Of a stretch of DNA of 64,000 nucleotides, positions 15,779 to 25,180 are shown piece by piece. The notes under the pieces are model-generated. The model was given only the letters and a program-made list of their open reading frames with translations. It did no database searches and had not been told where the DNA came from. The stretch comes from Prevotellaceae bacterium UBA2744. Its GTDB lineage: Bacteria; Bacteroidota; Bacteroidia; Bacteroidales; Bacteroidaceae. The stretch spans positions 7,022-71,021 of the forward strand of contig DEJQ01000033.1 in assembly GCA_002353575.1 (NCBI GenBank), given 5' to 3'. The position numbers and the translations under genes are program-made. Within the stretch, counting starts at the first letter, position 1; every line of letters starts with the position of its first letter.

Positions 15779-17737
15779 ATGAGTGCGTTAAGAAAATTAT
15801 TAGACTGGTATTTTAATAAGAAAAGTTTACCTTATTGGTGCTTGCTATTGCTTGACAGCTTAATAGTGTTCCTGTCTGCCATATTTGTGTATTGGGTATT
15901 CAGACGATCTCAGAGTTTGTTTGATTTTCGTCATGAGGTAATCGTAACAGCATTGCTTTATGCTGTAATGAGTCTTGTCGGAGCCAGAGTTTTCAGAACG
16001 TATTCTGGTATTCTGCGCTACTCGTCATTTGTAGATCTGCTGAAGGTGGCATATTCCAATGTGCTGAATCTTATTATTGCGCTGGTGTGGTCGGAAACGC
16101 TGCAGAGGTTTGGAATAGAATCTGTCGCGGCACTTGTTACGATTGAAACTTTAGCCACCTTTGTGCTTGCCACCTTGTTGATGTGGGGTATGCGTATCAC
16201 TATAAAGACCTTGTTCGATATTACATCATCTACTCCGAAGACACTTAATACGCTGATATACGGAGCTATGACTGGAGGTGTCGGATTGGCTAAGAATATT
16301 CAGACTATGCGCCCAAAGAAATTTGAATTGTGTGGATTCATATCTCACGTGGCTAATTCCTCACATATTCAGTTAATGGGTAAGAATGTTTATAGTGTGA
16401 GTGATGACTTGTTAGAGGTTATCAGGAAGAAAAAGATTGAGGCAGTGCTCGTTTCCTCTTATCGTGCAAAGGACTTCCGTAACAACGAAGAACTGCAGAA
16501 CCTGTTTATCAATGCCGGAGTGAAGATCTTCATGACGAAAAGTGCCATCGAGACAAGGGTCGAGGGTGGCGTGATTTCGGAAGATGAGGATGGTATGCAG
16601 TTGAAGGAAGTGTCGGTGGAGGATCTCTTGCCACGTGCTGAGATAGACATTGATCTTAAATCGGTTGGTGAGTTGCTGGAAGGCAAGTGCATATTGATTA
16701 CCGGGTCTGCCGGATCGATTGGTTCCGAAATTGTTCGTCAGATAGCTACATTCAATCCTAAGAAGATGATTCTGATTGACCAGGCCGAGACGCCACAGCA
16801 TGACATCCGATTGATGATGACTCGCGACTTTCCAAAGATAGATGCTGAAACGATCGTTACCAGTATAAGTCGTCAGACTCGTATGGATGCCTTGTTCAGC
16901 AAATACAGGCCGGATTATGTGTTCCATGCAGCTGCATATAAGCATGTGCCTATGATGGAGGACAACCCCAGTGAGGCTGTGATCAATAATATCTATGGCA
17001 CGAAGGTGATTGCCGACATGAGTGTGAAGTATGGTGTGAAGAAATTCGTGATGGTGTCAACAGATAAGGCTGTGAACCCGACTAATGTGATGGGATGTAG
17101 TAAACGTATCTGTGAGATATATGTACAGAGTCTGAACCGTAAATTGTGCCGTGAGGCACTTCCTGGCCAGAAAGACTCACAGACGGCTAATTATACTCAG
17201 TTTGTGACTACCCGTTTCGGAAATGTGCTTGGCAGCAACGGCTCTGTGATTCCTTTGTTCCAGGAACAGATAAAGCGTGGCGGTCCGGTTACTGTAACAG
17301 ACGAACGCATAGTACGTTTCTTTATGCTGATTCCAGAGGCGTGCAAGCTTGTGCTGGAAGCAGGAACAAGAGGCAATGGCGGTGAGATATTCGTATTTGA
17401 CATGGGTAATCCGGTTAAGATTGCCGACCTCGCTAAACGTATGATTGCCCTCTCTGGCGTGAAGAACGTGGAAATTCAGTACACTGGTCTGCGTGAGGGT
17501 GAGAAATTGTATGAAGAGGTGCTTAACGAGTTGGAGGGTACGAAGCCCACGTTTAATAAGAAAATTCGTATTGCCGAGGTGCGCGAATATGAGTATGAGA
17601 TCGTCAATAGAGATATCGAAGAACTTATAGAAATTGCCAAGAAATACGATGATATGGCTACTGTGAAGAAGATGAAGGAGATAGTGCCTGAATACAAATC
17701 GAACAACTCTGTTTACGAGTGTTTGGATAAAGGTTAA
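15779..17737 (+). CDS. CapD/WbpM/PglF-type NDP-sugar 4,6-dehydratase
   Basis: 652 residues. Four to five membrane helices occupy the first ~150 residues, followed by a CoA-binding-like Rossmann domain (LIYGAMTGGVGLAKNIQ) and then the catalytic SDR domain starting at CILITGSAGSIGSEIVRQIATF (residue ~305). The later motifs AAAYKHVPMMEDNPSEAV, MVSTDKAVNPTNVMGCSKR and TTRFGNVLGSNGSVIPLF are hallmarks of membrane-bound WbpM/PglF 4,6-dehydratases that make UDP-4-keto-6-deoxy sugars. It follows a UDP-sugar dehydrogenase by 158 bases, consistent with capsule or O-antigen synthesis. Confidence 0.93.
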   Translation: MSALRKLLDWYFNKKSLPYWCLLLLDSLIVFLSAIFVYWVFRRSQSLFDFRHEVIVTALLYAVMSLVGARVFRTYSGILRYSSFVDLLKVAYSNVLNLIIALVWSETLQRFGIESVAALVTIETLATFVLATLLMWGMRITIKTLFDITSSTPKTLNTLIYGAMTGGVGLAKNIQTMRPKKFELCGFISHVANSSHIQLMGKNVYSVSDDLLEVIRKKKIEAVLVSSYRAKDFRNNEELQNLFINAGVKIFMTKSAIETRVEGGVISEDEDGMQLKEVSVEDLLPRAEIDIDLKSVGELLEGKCILITGSAGSIGSEIVRQIATFNPKKMILIDQAETPQHDIRLMMTRDFPKIDAETIVTSISRQTRMDALFSKYRPDYVFHAAAYKHVPMMEDNPSEAVINNIYGTKVIADMSVKYGVKKFVMVSTDKAVNPTNVMGCSKRICEIYVQSLNRKLCREALPGQKDSQTANYTQFVTTRFGNVLGSNGSVIPLFQEQIKRGGPVTVTDERIVRFFMLIPEACKLVLEAGTRGNGGEIFVFDMGNPVKIADLAKRMIALSGVKNVEIQYTGLREGEKLYEEVLNELEGTKPTFNKKIRIAEVREYEYEIVNRDIEELIEIAKKYDDMATVKKMKEIVPEYKSNNSVYECLDKG

Positions 17738-17738
17738 A

Positions 17739-17775
17739 GGCTGCTGTTTGTAGTTTGAAGACCTTGAAATCGTGA
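17739..17775. repeat. Low-complexity word repeat (TTGAAG/CTTGAA type)
   Basis: Loose tandem words gtttgaag, ccttgaaa and aacttgaag between converging genes. The same class appears at 4634-4674 and 41842-41885, each just after a stop codon. Confidence 0.4.
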
Positions 17776-17783
17776 ACTTGAAG

Positions 17784-19301
17784 CTATAGTTTGTGCCCTC
17801 CGAGTTGTTCGTTGCGCTCGCGAGCGGTGGAGCCTTCTTTGAAGTTAACTCCTTTCAGAATGGAGTTGTTGCCGAATTTACTTTTGATGGTCAGTTGTGC
17901 ATCGAGGATGCGGCGTTCCTTCTCTTGTTGGTGCGGGGCGGTTGTGGGCTCGTCGTGATTTGAGGGCGTGGTGGTGTCTTCGAATAAATCTAACTGAATA
18001 TGTTGTTTTTCATCTTCGAGTTGTGAAGGTGTCATCACGTTGCAAACTGTGAGGTTCAGGCGGCGCACCAAAAGGTCGGGGCTGACATGCTTGTCGTATA
18101 TGTGCATGGTTGCCGTTACAATCTCCCTGCTTGAGGCGGTGGGCTTATGCAGATTTGCAGTACCATGTGCGTGCTTGGGTACCCATCTGCCATAGTGGTC
18201 TCGTTTCACATCAATCTTGTTGTTTAGACAGTCTTCGCCAGTGGCGAAATTCTCGCTGTCGTAGCTGACCGTAAGCACTATCTGGTCTGTCATCAGGCCT
18301 TTTGAAACGAGTGTAAGTGCCATCTGTTCTGCCATCTCCTGTACTACAATACGTGCGTGTTCCCAATCGTAGGGACTTTGCAGTACCTGACCACGACTCA
18401 TTGAGTTGTTGTCAGGATTGTATGCCTTTATGTCTGCAATGCTACATGGTTCCCATCCCCAGGCATGGTCGATAAGGATTTCTGCGTTCACTCCAAATAG
18501 GTCGTATAGCATTTTTTCGTTCTTAATAGAACAACGTGCTATCTTACCCATGGTGTCTATGCCGTAAGGCACCAAATGCTTTGCCACTCCCTTGCCAACC
18601 CTCCAGAAATCGGTTATGGGTCTGTGACTCCATAAGAGACGTCTGTATGATTTCTCGTCCAATTCTGCCATACGAACGCCATCCTTGTCGGCTGGTGCCT
18701 TCTTTGCCATTATGTCCATTGCCACTTTGGCAAGGTACAGATTGGTTCCGATACCGCAGGTAGCGGTGATGCCTGTCCTGCTGAGTACATCACGTATGAT
18801 TTTCATCGCCAAGTCGTGGGCGGACATCTTATATGTCTTCAAATATGCTGTCAGGTCGAGGAATACCTCATCGACGCTATATACATGGATGTCTTCAGGA
18901 GCCACATAGTTTAAATATATATTGTATATCTTCTTGCTATATTGCATATAGTAAGCCATGCGAGGCGTAGCTGCTATGTAGTTGACCTGTAAGGCCGGAT
19001 TTGCATCCAGTTCTGTGGTGTTGACAGATTCACCCAGAAACCGACCGTTAGGAGTGTTGTAACGGCGTTCCATGTTCACTTCTTTCAGACGTTGTACGAC
19101 CTCGAACAGACGCGCTCTGCCACTTATGCCATATCGCTTCAGTGACGGTGTCACAGCCAGACAGATGGTCTTCTCTGTCCTGCTCGCATCCGCTACAACA
19201 AGATTGGTAGTCAGAGGGTCGAGTCCTCTGGCTACGCACTCTACAGAAGCATAGAATGACTTCAGATCTATTGCTGCATATATGCGTTCGTCTGCTTTCA
19301 T
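17784..19301 (-). CDS. Y-family DNA polymerase (DinB/UmuC-like)
   Basis: 505 residues. Catalytic acidic residues are seen in YAAIDLKSFYASVECVARGL and VYSVDEVFLDLTAYLKT; the palm/thumb features LAKVAMDIMAKKAPADKDGV and FWRVGKGVAKHL follow. It should perform error-prone translesion synthesis. It is longer than DinB (~350) and closer to UmuC, with a C-terminal extension rich in E/Q/H (residues ~430-505) of unknown role. No umuD-like gene is adjacent. A -7 box lies 4 bases before the start, implying a leaderless mRNA. Confidence 0.92.
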   Translation of the reverse strand: MKADERIYAAIDLKSFYASVECVARGLDPLTTNLVVADASRTEKTICLAVTPSLKRYGISGRARLFEVVQRLKEVNMERRYNTPNGRFLGESVNTTELDANPALQVNYIAATPRMAYYMQYSKKIYNIYLNYVAPEDIHVYSVDEVFLDLTAYLKTYKMSAHDLAMKIIRDVLSRTGITATCGIGTNLYLAKVAMDIMAKKAPADKDGVRMAELDEKSYRRLLWSHRPITDFWRVGKGVAKHLVPYGIDTMGKIARCSIKNEKMLYDLFGVNAEILIDHAWGWEPCSIADIKAYNPDNNSMSRGQVLQSPYDWEHARIVVQEMAEQMALTLVSKGLMTDQIVLTVSYDSENFATGEDCLNNKIDVKRDHYGRWVPKHAHGTANLHKPTASSREIVTATMHIYDKHVSPDLLVRRLNLTVCNVMTPSQLEDEKQHIQLDLFEDTTTPSNHDEPTTAPHQQEKERRILDAQLTIKSKFGNNSILKGVNFKEGSTARERNEQLGGHKL

Positions 19302-19305
19302 GCTA

Positions 19306-19313
19306 CAAAGATA
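19306..19313 (-). promoter_or_regulatory. -7 box TATCTTTG before the Y-family polymerase
   Basis: On the minus strand TATCTTTG is followed by TAGC and the ATG, so transcription would begin at or beside the start codon. No clear -33 element. Confidence 0.55.
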
Positions 19314-19523
19314 CAGGATTGGAGGCTAATAGTAAAGAGTTGAATGCAAAAAGTGGAACGCGAATTTGACAGAAAGTCAGTGAGAGTGTCAAAATGTCCA
19401 CTTTTGTCATTGTGGCACGTGCGTTGCACTTTATTGTGGCGAACACCGAAACGTAAGTGAGGGTTCAAAAGTAGAATTATTCATTAATTAATAATTAAAA
19501 CAAATAATTAGGAGGTAAAAATT

Positions 19524-19952
19524 ATGTTGACAAGTTTAATGAGAACAGGCAATTGGTTTCCAACAGTATTTGATGATTTCATGAACACAGATTTTATGCC
19601 TCGTGCCAACGCAACAGCACCTGCAGTAAATGTAAAGGAAGATGAAAAAGCATACACGATGGAAGTGGCTGCACCTGGTATCAAGAAAGAGTTCTGCAGA
19701 GTGAGCATCAATGACGAAGGTAATCTTGCAGTGGCAATAGAGAACAAGACGGAACACAAGGAGAACGATCATCACAATCACTATCTGCGTCGCGAGTTCT
19801 CGTACACTAACTACGAACAGAGTTATACTTTGCCAGATGATGTTGTGAAAGAGAATATCTCAGCAAAGGTGGAAAATGGAATCCTTACCGTTGTACTTCC
19901 AAAGATGAAGAAAGAGGAAAAAAAGATAGCTAAATCGATTGAGATTGCATAA
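19524..19952 (+). CDS. Small heat-shock protein, Hsp20 family
   Basis: 142 residues. The alpha-crystallin domain runs from VNVKEDEKAYTMEVAAPGIKKEFCRVSIND to AKVENGILTVVLPK, with the usual A-x-x-x-x-G-x-L motif (AKVENGILTVVLP). A C-terminal IAKSIEIA carries the I-x-I motif used for oligomer contacts. It is an ATP-independent holdase. A strong ribosome site (taggaggtaa) lies just before ATG, unusual in this window, where most genes lack one. A terminator follows. Confidence 0.96.
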   Translation: MLTSLMRTGNWFPTVFDDFMNTDFMPRANATAPAVNVKEDEKAYTMEVAAPGIKKEFCRVSINDEGNLAVAIENKTEHKENDHHNHYLRREFSYTNYEQSYTLPDDVVKENISAKVENGILTVVLPKMKKEEKKIAKSIEIA

Positions 19953-19972
19953 CCAATTACAAATTAATGTAG

Positions 19973-20006
19973 AAAAACGGAGTAGTCTAACCACTATTCC
20001 GTTTTT
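19973..20006 (+). terminator. Terminator after hsp20
   Basis: AAAAACGGAGTAG (from 19973) pairs imperfectly with CTATTCCGTTTTT, ending in a T-rich run. It ends only a few bases before the next -7 box. Confidence 0.85.
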
Positions 20007-20012
20007 CTTTTG

Positions 20013-20020
20013 TATATTTG
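20013..20020 (+). promoter_or_regulatory. -7 box TATATTTG before the BASS transporter
   Basis: Exact TAnnTTTG match ending 7 bases before ATG 20028; the transcript would be leaderless or nearly so. Confidence 0.6.
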
Positions 20021-20027
20021 CGGCATT

Positions 20028-20951
20028 ATGAAACGGATTTGCAATTTTCTTTCGGAAAACATGGGGGTAATCATCCTTGGGGTGGCGATAGTCTCGTTGA
20101 TATTCCCATCGACGTTGAGCAGTGTGCCTACGAAAGTAATAAACTATATGTTGGGAGTTGTTATGTTTGGTATGGGACTCACATTAAAGTTAGAGGACTT
20201 CCGGGTTGTGTTCAGTAGGCCGAAGGATGTGATTCTTGGTGAGTTGGCACAATTTTGTATCATGCCTCTGTTGGCATGGGCGCTTGCAAAGATATTCGCA
20301 CTTGATGATGCCCTTACTTTGGGTGTGATACTCGTAGGTTGTTGTCCTGGCGGTACTGCATCGAACGTCATAACATATCTGTCAAAGGGAGATTTGGCAT
20401 TGTCCGTAGGTATTACAGGTGTGTCAACTCTCCTGGCACCTTTCCTTACACCGCTGCTCACGTGGCTGCTTGCAGGCAAGCAGATTAATGTTGATATGAT
20501 GAGTATGTTCTTGAGCATATTGTGGGTGGTGATTGTACCGATAGCAGCAGGATTTCTGTTTAAGCGTCTGTTTCCGAATAGAAGTTCCAAGGCAATCGAA
20601 TACCTCCCGGCGGTGTCCGTTGTCGCTATTGCTTTCATCGTAGCTATCATCATATCATCCAATGCCTCCAAGCTCCTCGTTGGCGGTTGGGTGATCATTA
20701 TTGTCGTGATGCTTCATAACCTATGTGGACTGGCACTCGGGTACTCTGTAGCTTCTCTCTTCAAGCTTCCAATGTCTAAGCGTAAGGCTATATCTATAGA
20801 GGTGGGTATGCAGAATTCAGGCTTGGCCAGCAGTCTGGCTGCCATCCATTTCGCTGCATATCCTATGGCAACAATACCCGGGGCAATTTTCAGTGTCTGG
20901 CATAATATATCAGGTACAGTAGTAGCAAGAGTGTTTGCGAAAAGAAAATGA
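20028..20951 (+). CDS. Bile acid:sodium symporter (BASS) family transporter
   Basis: 307 residues from ATG 20028; an upstream TTG at 20010 is rejected because it lies before the -7 box. About nine to ten membrane helices are evident. Family motifs include MLGVVMFGMGLTL, ILVGCCPGGTASNVITYLSKGDLALSVGITGVSTLLAP and EVGMQNSGLASSLAAIHF, the paired sodium-binding crossover regions. BASS proteins move bile acids, pantoate, pyruvate or other organic anions with sodium; the substrate is unknown here. Confidence 0.93.
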   Translation: MKRICNFLSENMGVIILGVAIVSLIFPSTLSSVPTKVINYMLGVVMFGMGLTLKLEDFRVVFSRPKDVILGELAQFCIMPLLAWALAKIFALDDALTLGVILVGCCPGGTASNVITYLSKGDLALSVGITGVSTLLAPFLTPLLTWLLAGKQINVDMMSMFLSILWVVIVPIAAGFLFKRLFPNRSSKAIEYLPAVSVVAIAFIVAIIISSNASKLLVGGWVIIIVVMLHNLCGLALGYSVASLFKLPMSKRKAISIEVGMQNSGLASSLAAIHFAAYPMATIPGAIFSVWHNISGTVVARVFAKRK

Positions 20952-20984
20952 AAAAATAAACGGGATTAATAGTAAAAAGCCAAA

Positions 20985-21782
20985 ATGAAAAAGACATTAT
21001 TATTTATTTTAATGTGTGTGAGTGTTATGGCATTCGCACAATCAGAAGAAGAATTGTGGATTAAGAATGGCAACCGGAATATATTCGGAGTGTTGAGTAG
21101 GCCTGTGCAGAAGGCTGGCGAGAAATATCCTGTGGCAATCATATCGCATGGGTTCAATGGTACCCACTGGTTTGGTAAAGACTATTTCGAAATGATGAAG
21201 GAAAAGGGGTATATGTGTTATACGTTCGACTTCCCATGCGGATCGGTGAATAGCAAGAGTGATAATAATACAATGAATATGTCGGTGAAGGATGAGGTAA
21301 GCGATGTGGAGTCTATCATCGATTACTTCAAGAGCCTGCCTGATGTGGATGCATCGAGGATTGTACTGATAGGGGAGAGCCAGGGAGGTTTGGTGTCAGC
21401 CCTGACTGCTGCGAGCAGAGCTAAGGAAGTGAGCCAGCTGGTGCTTATCTATCCTGCCCTATGCATCCCTGACAACTGGAATGAAAGATACCCGAAGGTG
21501 GAAGATATCCCTGACACTACCAGACTCTGGAACGTGCCACTGGGCAGGTCGTTCTTTATGGAAATAAGAGACTTGAATCCTTATAAGAATATAAAGAAAT
21601 ACAAGCGGCCGGTGCTGATTATACATGGAGACAAAGACCAGGTGGTGCCACTGAGCTATTCGCAGCGAGCAGTGAAGACATATAAAAAAGCAAAACTGGA
21701 AGTGATAAAAAATGCTCGTCATGGTTTCAACCCGACGGAACGGGCTCTGGCAATAGGCTGGATAAAGGACTTCTTAAAATAG
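20985..21782 (+). CDS. Secreted alpha/beta hydrolase
   Basis: 265 residues with a signal peptide (MKKTLLFILMCVSVMAFAQ). The nucleophile elbow is GESQGG, the oxyanion region PVAIISHGFNGTHW, and the acid and His lie in LIIHGDKDQVVPLSYS and ARHGFNP. This matches small serine esterases such as cinnamoyl esterase-like or dienelactone hydrolase-like enzymes. It may release acyl groups from polysaccharide in the periplasm. It lies 33 bases after the BASS gene. Confidence 0.85.
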   Translation: MKKTLLFILMCVSVMAFAQSEEELWIKNGNRNIFGVLSRPVQKAGEKYPVAIISHGFNGTHWFGKDYFEMMKEKGYMCYTFDFPCGSVNSKSDNNTMNMSVKDEVSDVESIIDYFKSLPDVDASRIVLIGESQGGLVSALTAASRAKEVSQLVLIYPALCIPDNWNERYPKVEDIPDTTRLWNVPLGRSFFMEIRDLNPYKNIKKYKRPVLIIHGDKDQVVPLSYSQRAVKTYKKAKLEVIKNARHGFNPTERALAIGWIKDFLK

Positions 21783-21830
21783 CACTAAATTTTTTTGGTT
21801 AAATAGAATCATTTTTTGATAGATTATTCA

Positions 21831-21838
21831 TAAATTTG
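21831..21838 (+). promoter_or_regulatory. -7 box TAAATTTG before carB
   Basis: Exact TAnnTTTG match 33 bases before the carB ATG, after a T-rich stretch that may terminate the hydrolase transcript. Confidence 0.6.
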
Positions 21839-21871
21839 CAGCCGATTTTGAAAGTATTAATCTATTAGATA

Positions 21872-24800
21872 ATGAAGAAACAGCTGAAAAAAGTGCTTGT
21901 ACTGGGTTCAGGTGCACTGAAGATTGGGCAAGCTGGAGAATTTGACTACTCTGGTAGTCAGGCTTTAAAGGCGCTTCGTGAAGAGGGTATCAAGTCGATT
22001 CTTGTTAATCCGAACGTTGCAACTATTCAAACGAGTGAAGGTATTGCGGATAAGGTTTATTTCCTGCCGGTCAATACCTTTTTTGTTACCGAAATTATCA
22101 AGAAGGAACGTCCTGACGGCATCCTCCTTGCGTTTGGTGGACAAACTGCACTAAACTGCGGTACGGAACTCTTTCAGAAGGGAATCCTGAAGGAATATGG
22201 AGTTGAGGTGCTGGGTACAAGTGTTGAGGCTATCATGAACACTGAAGACCGCGACCTCTTCGTAAAAGAACTGAATAAAATCAGTCTGAAGGTGCCTGTA
22301 AGTCATGCGTGTGAGACTCTCGACGAGGCTATTTCAACTGCACGTAAGATAGGATATCCTATTATGATTCGTTCTGCCTATGCTCTTGGTGGTCTGGGCT
22401 CAGGTGTTTGTCCTGACGAGAAGACATTCAAGGAAATTGCAGAATCTGCCTTCACATTCGCTCCGCAAGTATTGGTTGAAGAGAGTTTGAAGGGATGGAA
22501 GGAGATAGAATTCGAGTGTATCCGTGACGCTAACGACCACTGTTTCACTGTTGCTTCGATGGAGAACTTCGACCCACTCGGCATCCACACCGGTGAGAGT
22601 ATCGTGGTTGCTCCAACCTGCTCGCTTAAGGAAGACCAGGTTAAGATGTTGCAGGACATCACCATCAGATGTGTACGCCACTTGAATATCGTAGGTGAAT
22701 GTAACATCCAGTTTGCATTCAATGCGGAAACAAACGACTACCGTATCATTGAGATTAATGCCCGCCTGAGCCGTTCATCAGCCCTCGCATCAAAGGCAAC
22801 CGGTTATCCTCTGGCATTCGTGGCTGCAAAGATAGCTCTTGGTTATACACTCGACCAGATTGGTGAGATGGGTACAACTAACTCAGCATATGTAGCTCCG
22901 TCGCTTGACTACCTGATCTGTAAGATTCCTCGTTGGGACCTTACTAAGTTTACTGGCGTGAGCCGCAAGATCGGTTCAAGCATGAAGTCTGTAGGTGAGA
23001 TTATGAGTATTGGACGTTCGTTCGAAGAACTCATCCAGAAAGGACTTCGTATGATTGGACAGGGCATGCACGGATTCGTAGGTAATGACCATACAAAATT
23101 TGAGAATCTCGACGACGAACTGGCAAATCCTACCGACTTGCGTATATTCGCTATTGCACAGGCGCTTGAAGAGGGTTACAGCATACAGCGTATCTATGAA
23201 CTGACTAAGATTGACACTTGGTTTATCGAACGTCTGAAGAATATCGTAGATTACAAGCATAAGCTGGAGACATACAATGCAATTGAGGATGTACCGGCTG
23301 ACGTGTTGCGTCAGGCTAAGGTGCTTGGTTTCTCAGACTTCCAGATTGCTCGTTTCGTGTTGAAGACGAAAGGTGGAAATATGGAAAAGGAAAACCTTGC
23401 CGTACGTTCTTACCGCAAGAAGTTAGGAATCCTGCCGGCAGTGAAGCGCATTCCTACTGTTGCAAGTGAACATCCAGACCTTACGAACTACCTCTACATG
23501 ACTTATGCAGTAGAAGGCTATGACGTAAACTATTATAATAATGAGAAATCTGTGGTTGTTTTAGGTTCTGGTGCATATCGTATCGGTTCTTCAGTTGAAT
23601 TCGACTGGTGTTCAGTGAACGCAATCAACACTGCAAGAAAACTCGGATACAAGAGTATCATGATTAACTACAACCCAGAGACGGTATCTACAGACTATGA
23701 TATGTGTGACCGCCTGTACTTTGATGAGTTGTCGTTCGAGCGTGTCCTTGATATTATCGACCTGGAGAACCCGCGTGGTGTGATTGTATCGGTTGGTGGT
23801 CAGATTCCAAATAACCTGGCTATGAAACTCTATCGCCAGAGTGTGCCAATCCTTGGAACATCACCAGTAAGCATCGACCGTGCTGAGAACAGAAATAAAT
23901 TCTCTGCCATGCTCGACCAGCTGGGCATCGATCAGCCACAGTGGAGTGCTTTGACAAGTATGGAGGACGTGAAGGCCTTTATCGACCGTGTAGGTTTCCC
24001 TGTATTGGTTCGTCCGTCATATGTACTCTCTGGTGCTGCCATGAACGTATGTTACGACTACGAAGAATTGGAGCGCTTCCTGCAGATGGCAAGTGAGGTC
24101 AGCAAGGAATACCCTGTTGTTATCTCTCAGTTCATGCAGGAGACTAATGAGGTGGAATTCGATGCAGTAGCACAGAATGGTGAGATTGTAGAATATGCTA
24201 TCTCAGAGCACGTGGAATATGCAGGAGTTCACTCAGGTGACGCTACTATGGTGTTCCCAGCTCAGCAGATCAGTTTCGCTACAGTACGACAGATAAAGAA
24301 GATAAGCCGTGCCATCGCGAAGGAACTGAATATCAGTGGCCCGTTCAATATCCAGTATCTGGCTAAGGGCAGAGATGTGAAGGTTATTGAGTGTAACCTA
24401 CGTGCTTCACGTTCGTTCCCATTCGTAAGTAAGGTATTGAAGCGCAACTTCATTGAGACTGCTACACGAATCATGCTTGATGCTCCATATTCAAAACCGG
24501 ATAAGAGCGAATTCGATATAGACCGTATGGGTGTGAAAGCAAGCCAGTTCTCGTTTGCCCGCCTGCAGAACGCAGACCCGGTACTAGGAGTAGATATGAG
24601 TTCTACGGGTGAGGTAGGCTGTATGGGTGACACATTCGAGGAGGCTCTGCTCAACTCTATGATTGCCACAGGCTATAAGATTCCTTCTAAGGACAAGGCT
24701 ATCATGATTTCTTCTGGTGAAACTAAGGAGAAGGTGGCTATGCTCGATGCTGCCCGCGCTCTGGTTCGCAACGGCTATAAGATATATGCTACAGAAGGAA

Positions 24801-25102
24801 CTGCTAAGTTCCTGAACGATAATGGTGCGCCTGCAACCGTAGTAGGTTGGCCGGACGAAGAGGGTGGCGACAAGTTGAGTGTAATGCAGATGATTGCAGA
24901 ACATAAGTTCGACCTCATCGTGAATATTCCTAAGAACCACTCAAAGCGTGAGCTGACAAATGGTTACCGCATTCGCCGTGGTGCTATAGATCACAATATT
25001 CCACTGATTACAAATGCACGACTCGCTTCGGCATTCATCGAGGCATTCTGCGAGAAGGGTCTGAACGACCTGCAGATAAAGAGTTGGCAGGAATATGAGT
25101 AA
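21872..25102 (+). CDS. carB: Carbamoyl-phosphate synthase large subunit
   Basis: 1076 residues, full length. Two homologous ATP-grasp halves begin at KKVLVLGSGALKIGQAGEFDYSGSQALKAL and at KSVVVLGSGAYRIGSSVEFDWCSVNA, separated by the oligomerisation domain; the MGS-like allosteric domain (KEKVAMLDAARALVRNGYKIYATEGTAKFL) closes the protein. It makes carbamoyl phosphate for pyrimidine and arginine synthesis with the small subunit CarA, which is not in the window. Single gene with its own promoter and a strong terminator. Confidence 0.99.
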   Translation: MKKQLKKVLVLGSGALKIGQAGEFDYSGSQALKALREEGIKSILVNPNVATIQTSEGIADKVYFLPVNTFFVTEIIKKERPDGILLAFGGQTALNCGTELFQKGILKEYGVEVLGTSVEAIMNTEDRDLFVKELNKISLKVPVSHACETLDEAISTARKIGYPIMIRSAYALGGLGSGVCPDEKTFKEIAESAFTFAPQVLVEESLKGWKEIEFECIRDANDHCFTVASMENFDPLGIHTGESIVVAPTCSLKEDQVKMLQDITIRCVRHLNIVGECNIQFAFNAETNDYRIIEINARLSRSSALASKATGYPLAFVAAKIALGYTLDQIGEMGTTNSAYVAPSLDYLICKIPRWDLTKFTGVSRKIGSSMKSVGEIMSIGRSFEELIQKGLRMIGQGMHGFVGNDHTKFENLDDELANPTDLRIFAIAQALEEGYSIQRIYELTKIDTWFIERLKNIVDYKHKLETYNAIEDVPADVLRQAKVLGFSDFQIARFVLKTKGGNMEKENLAVRSYRKKLGILPAVKRIPTVASEHPDLTNYLYMTYAVEGYDVNYYNNEKSVVVLGSGAYRIGSSVEFDWCSVNAINTARKLGYKSIMINYNPETVSTDYDMCDRLYFDELSFERVLDIIDLENPRGVIVSVGGQIPNNLAMKLYRQSVPILGTSPVSIDRAENRNKFSAMLDQLGIDQPQWSALTSMEDVKAFIDRVGFPVLVRPSYVLSGAAMNVCYDYEELERFLQMASEVSKEYPVVISQFMQETNEVEFDAVAQNGEIVEYAISEHVEYAGVHSGDATMVFPAQQISFATVRQIKKISRAIAKELNISGPFNIQYLAKGRDVKVIECNLRASRSFPFVSKVLKRNFIETATRIMLDAPYSKPDKSEFDIDRMGVKASQFSFARLQNADPVLGVDMSSTGEVGCMGDTFEEALLNSMIATGYKIPSKDKAIMISSGETKEKVAMLDAARALVRNGYKIYATEGTAKFLNDNGAPATVVGWPDEEGGDKLSVMQMIAEHKFDLIVNIPKNHSKRELTNGYRIRRGAIDHNIPLITNARLASAFIEAFCEKGLNDLQIKSWQEYE

Positions 25103-25126
25103 TATTCGGCACATGAAATAAATATT

Positions 25127-25163
25127 ACCCCCGAAAGTTTGTGACTTTCGGGGGTGTTTTTTT
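25127..25163 (+). terminator. carB terminator
   Basis: ACCCCCGAAAG (25127-25137) pairs perfectly with CTTTCGGGGGT (25145-25155), followed by G and seven T. Confidence 0.93.
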
Positions 25164-25180
25164 ACTCTTTTAGTTTGTTG

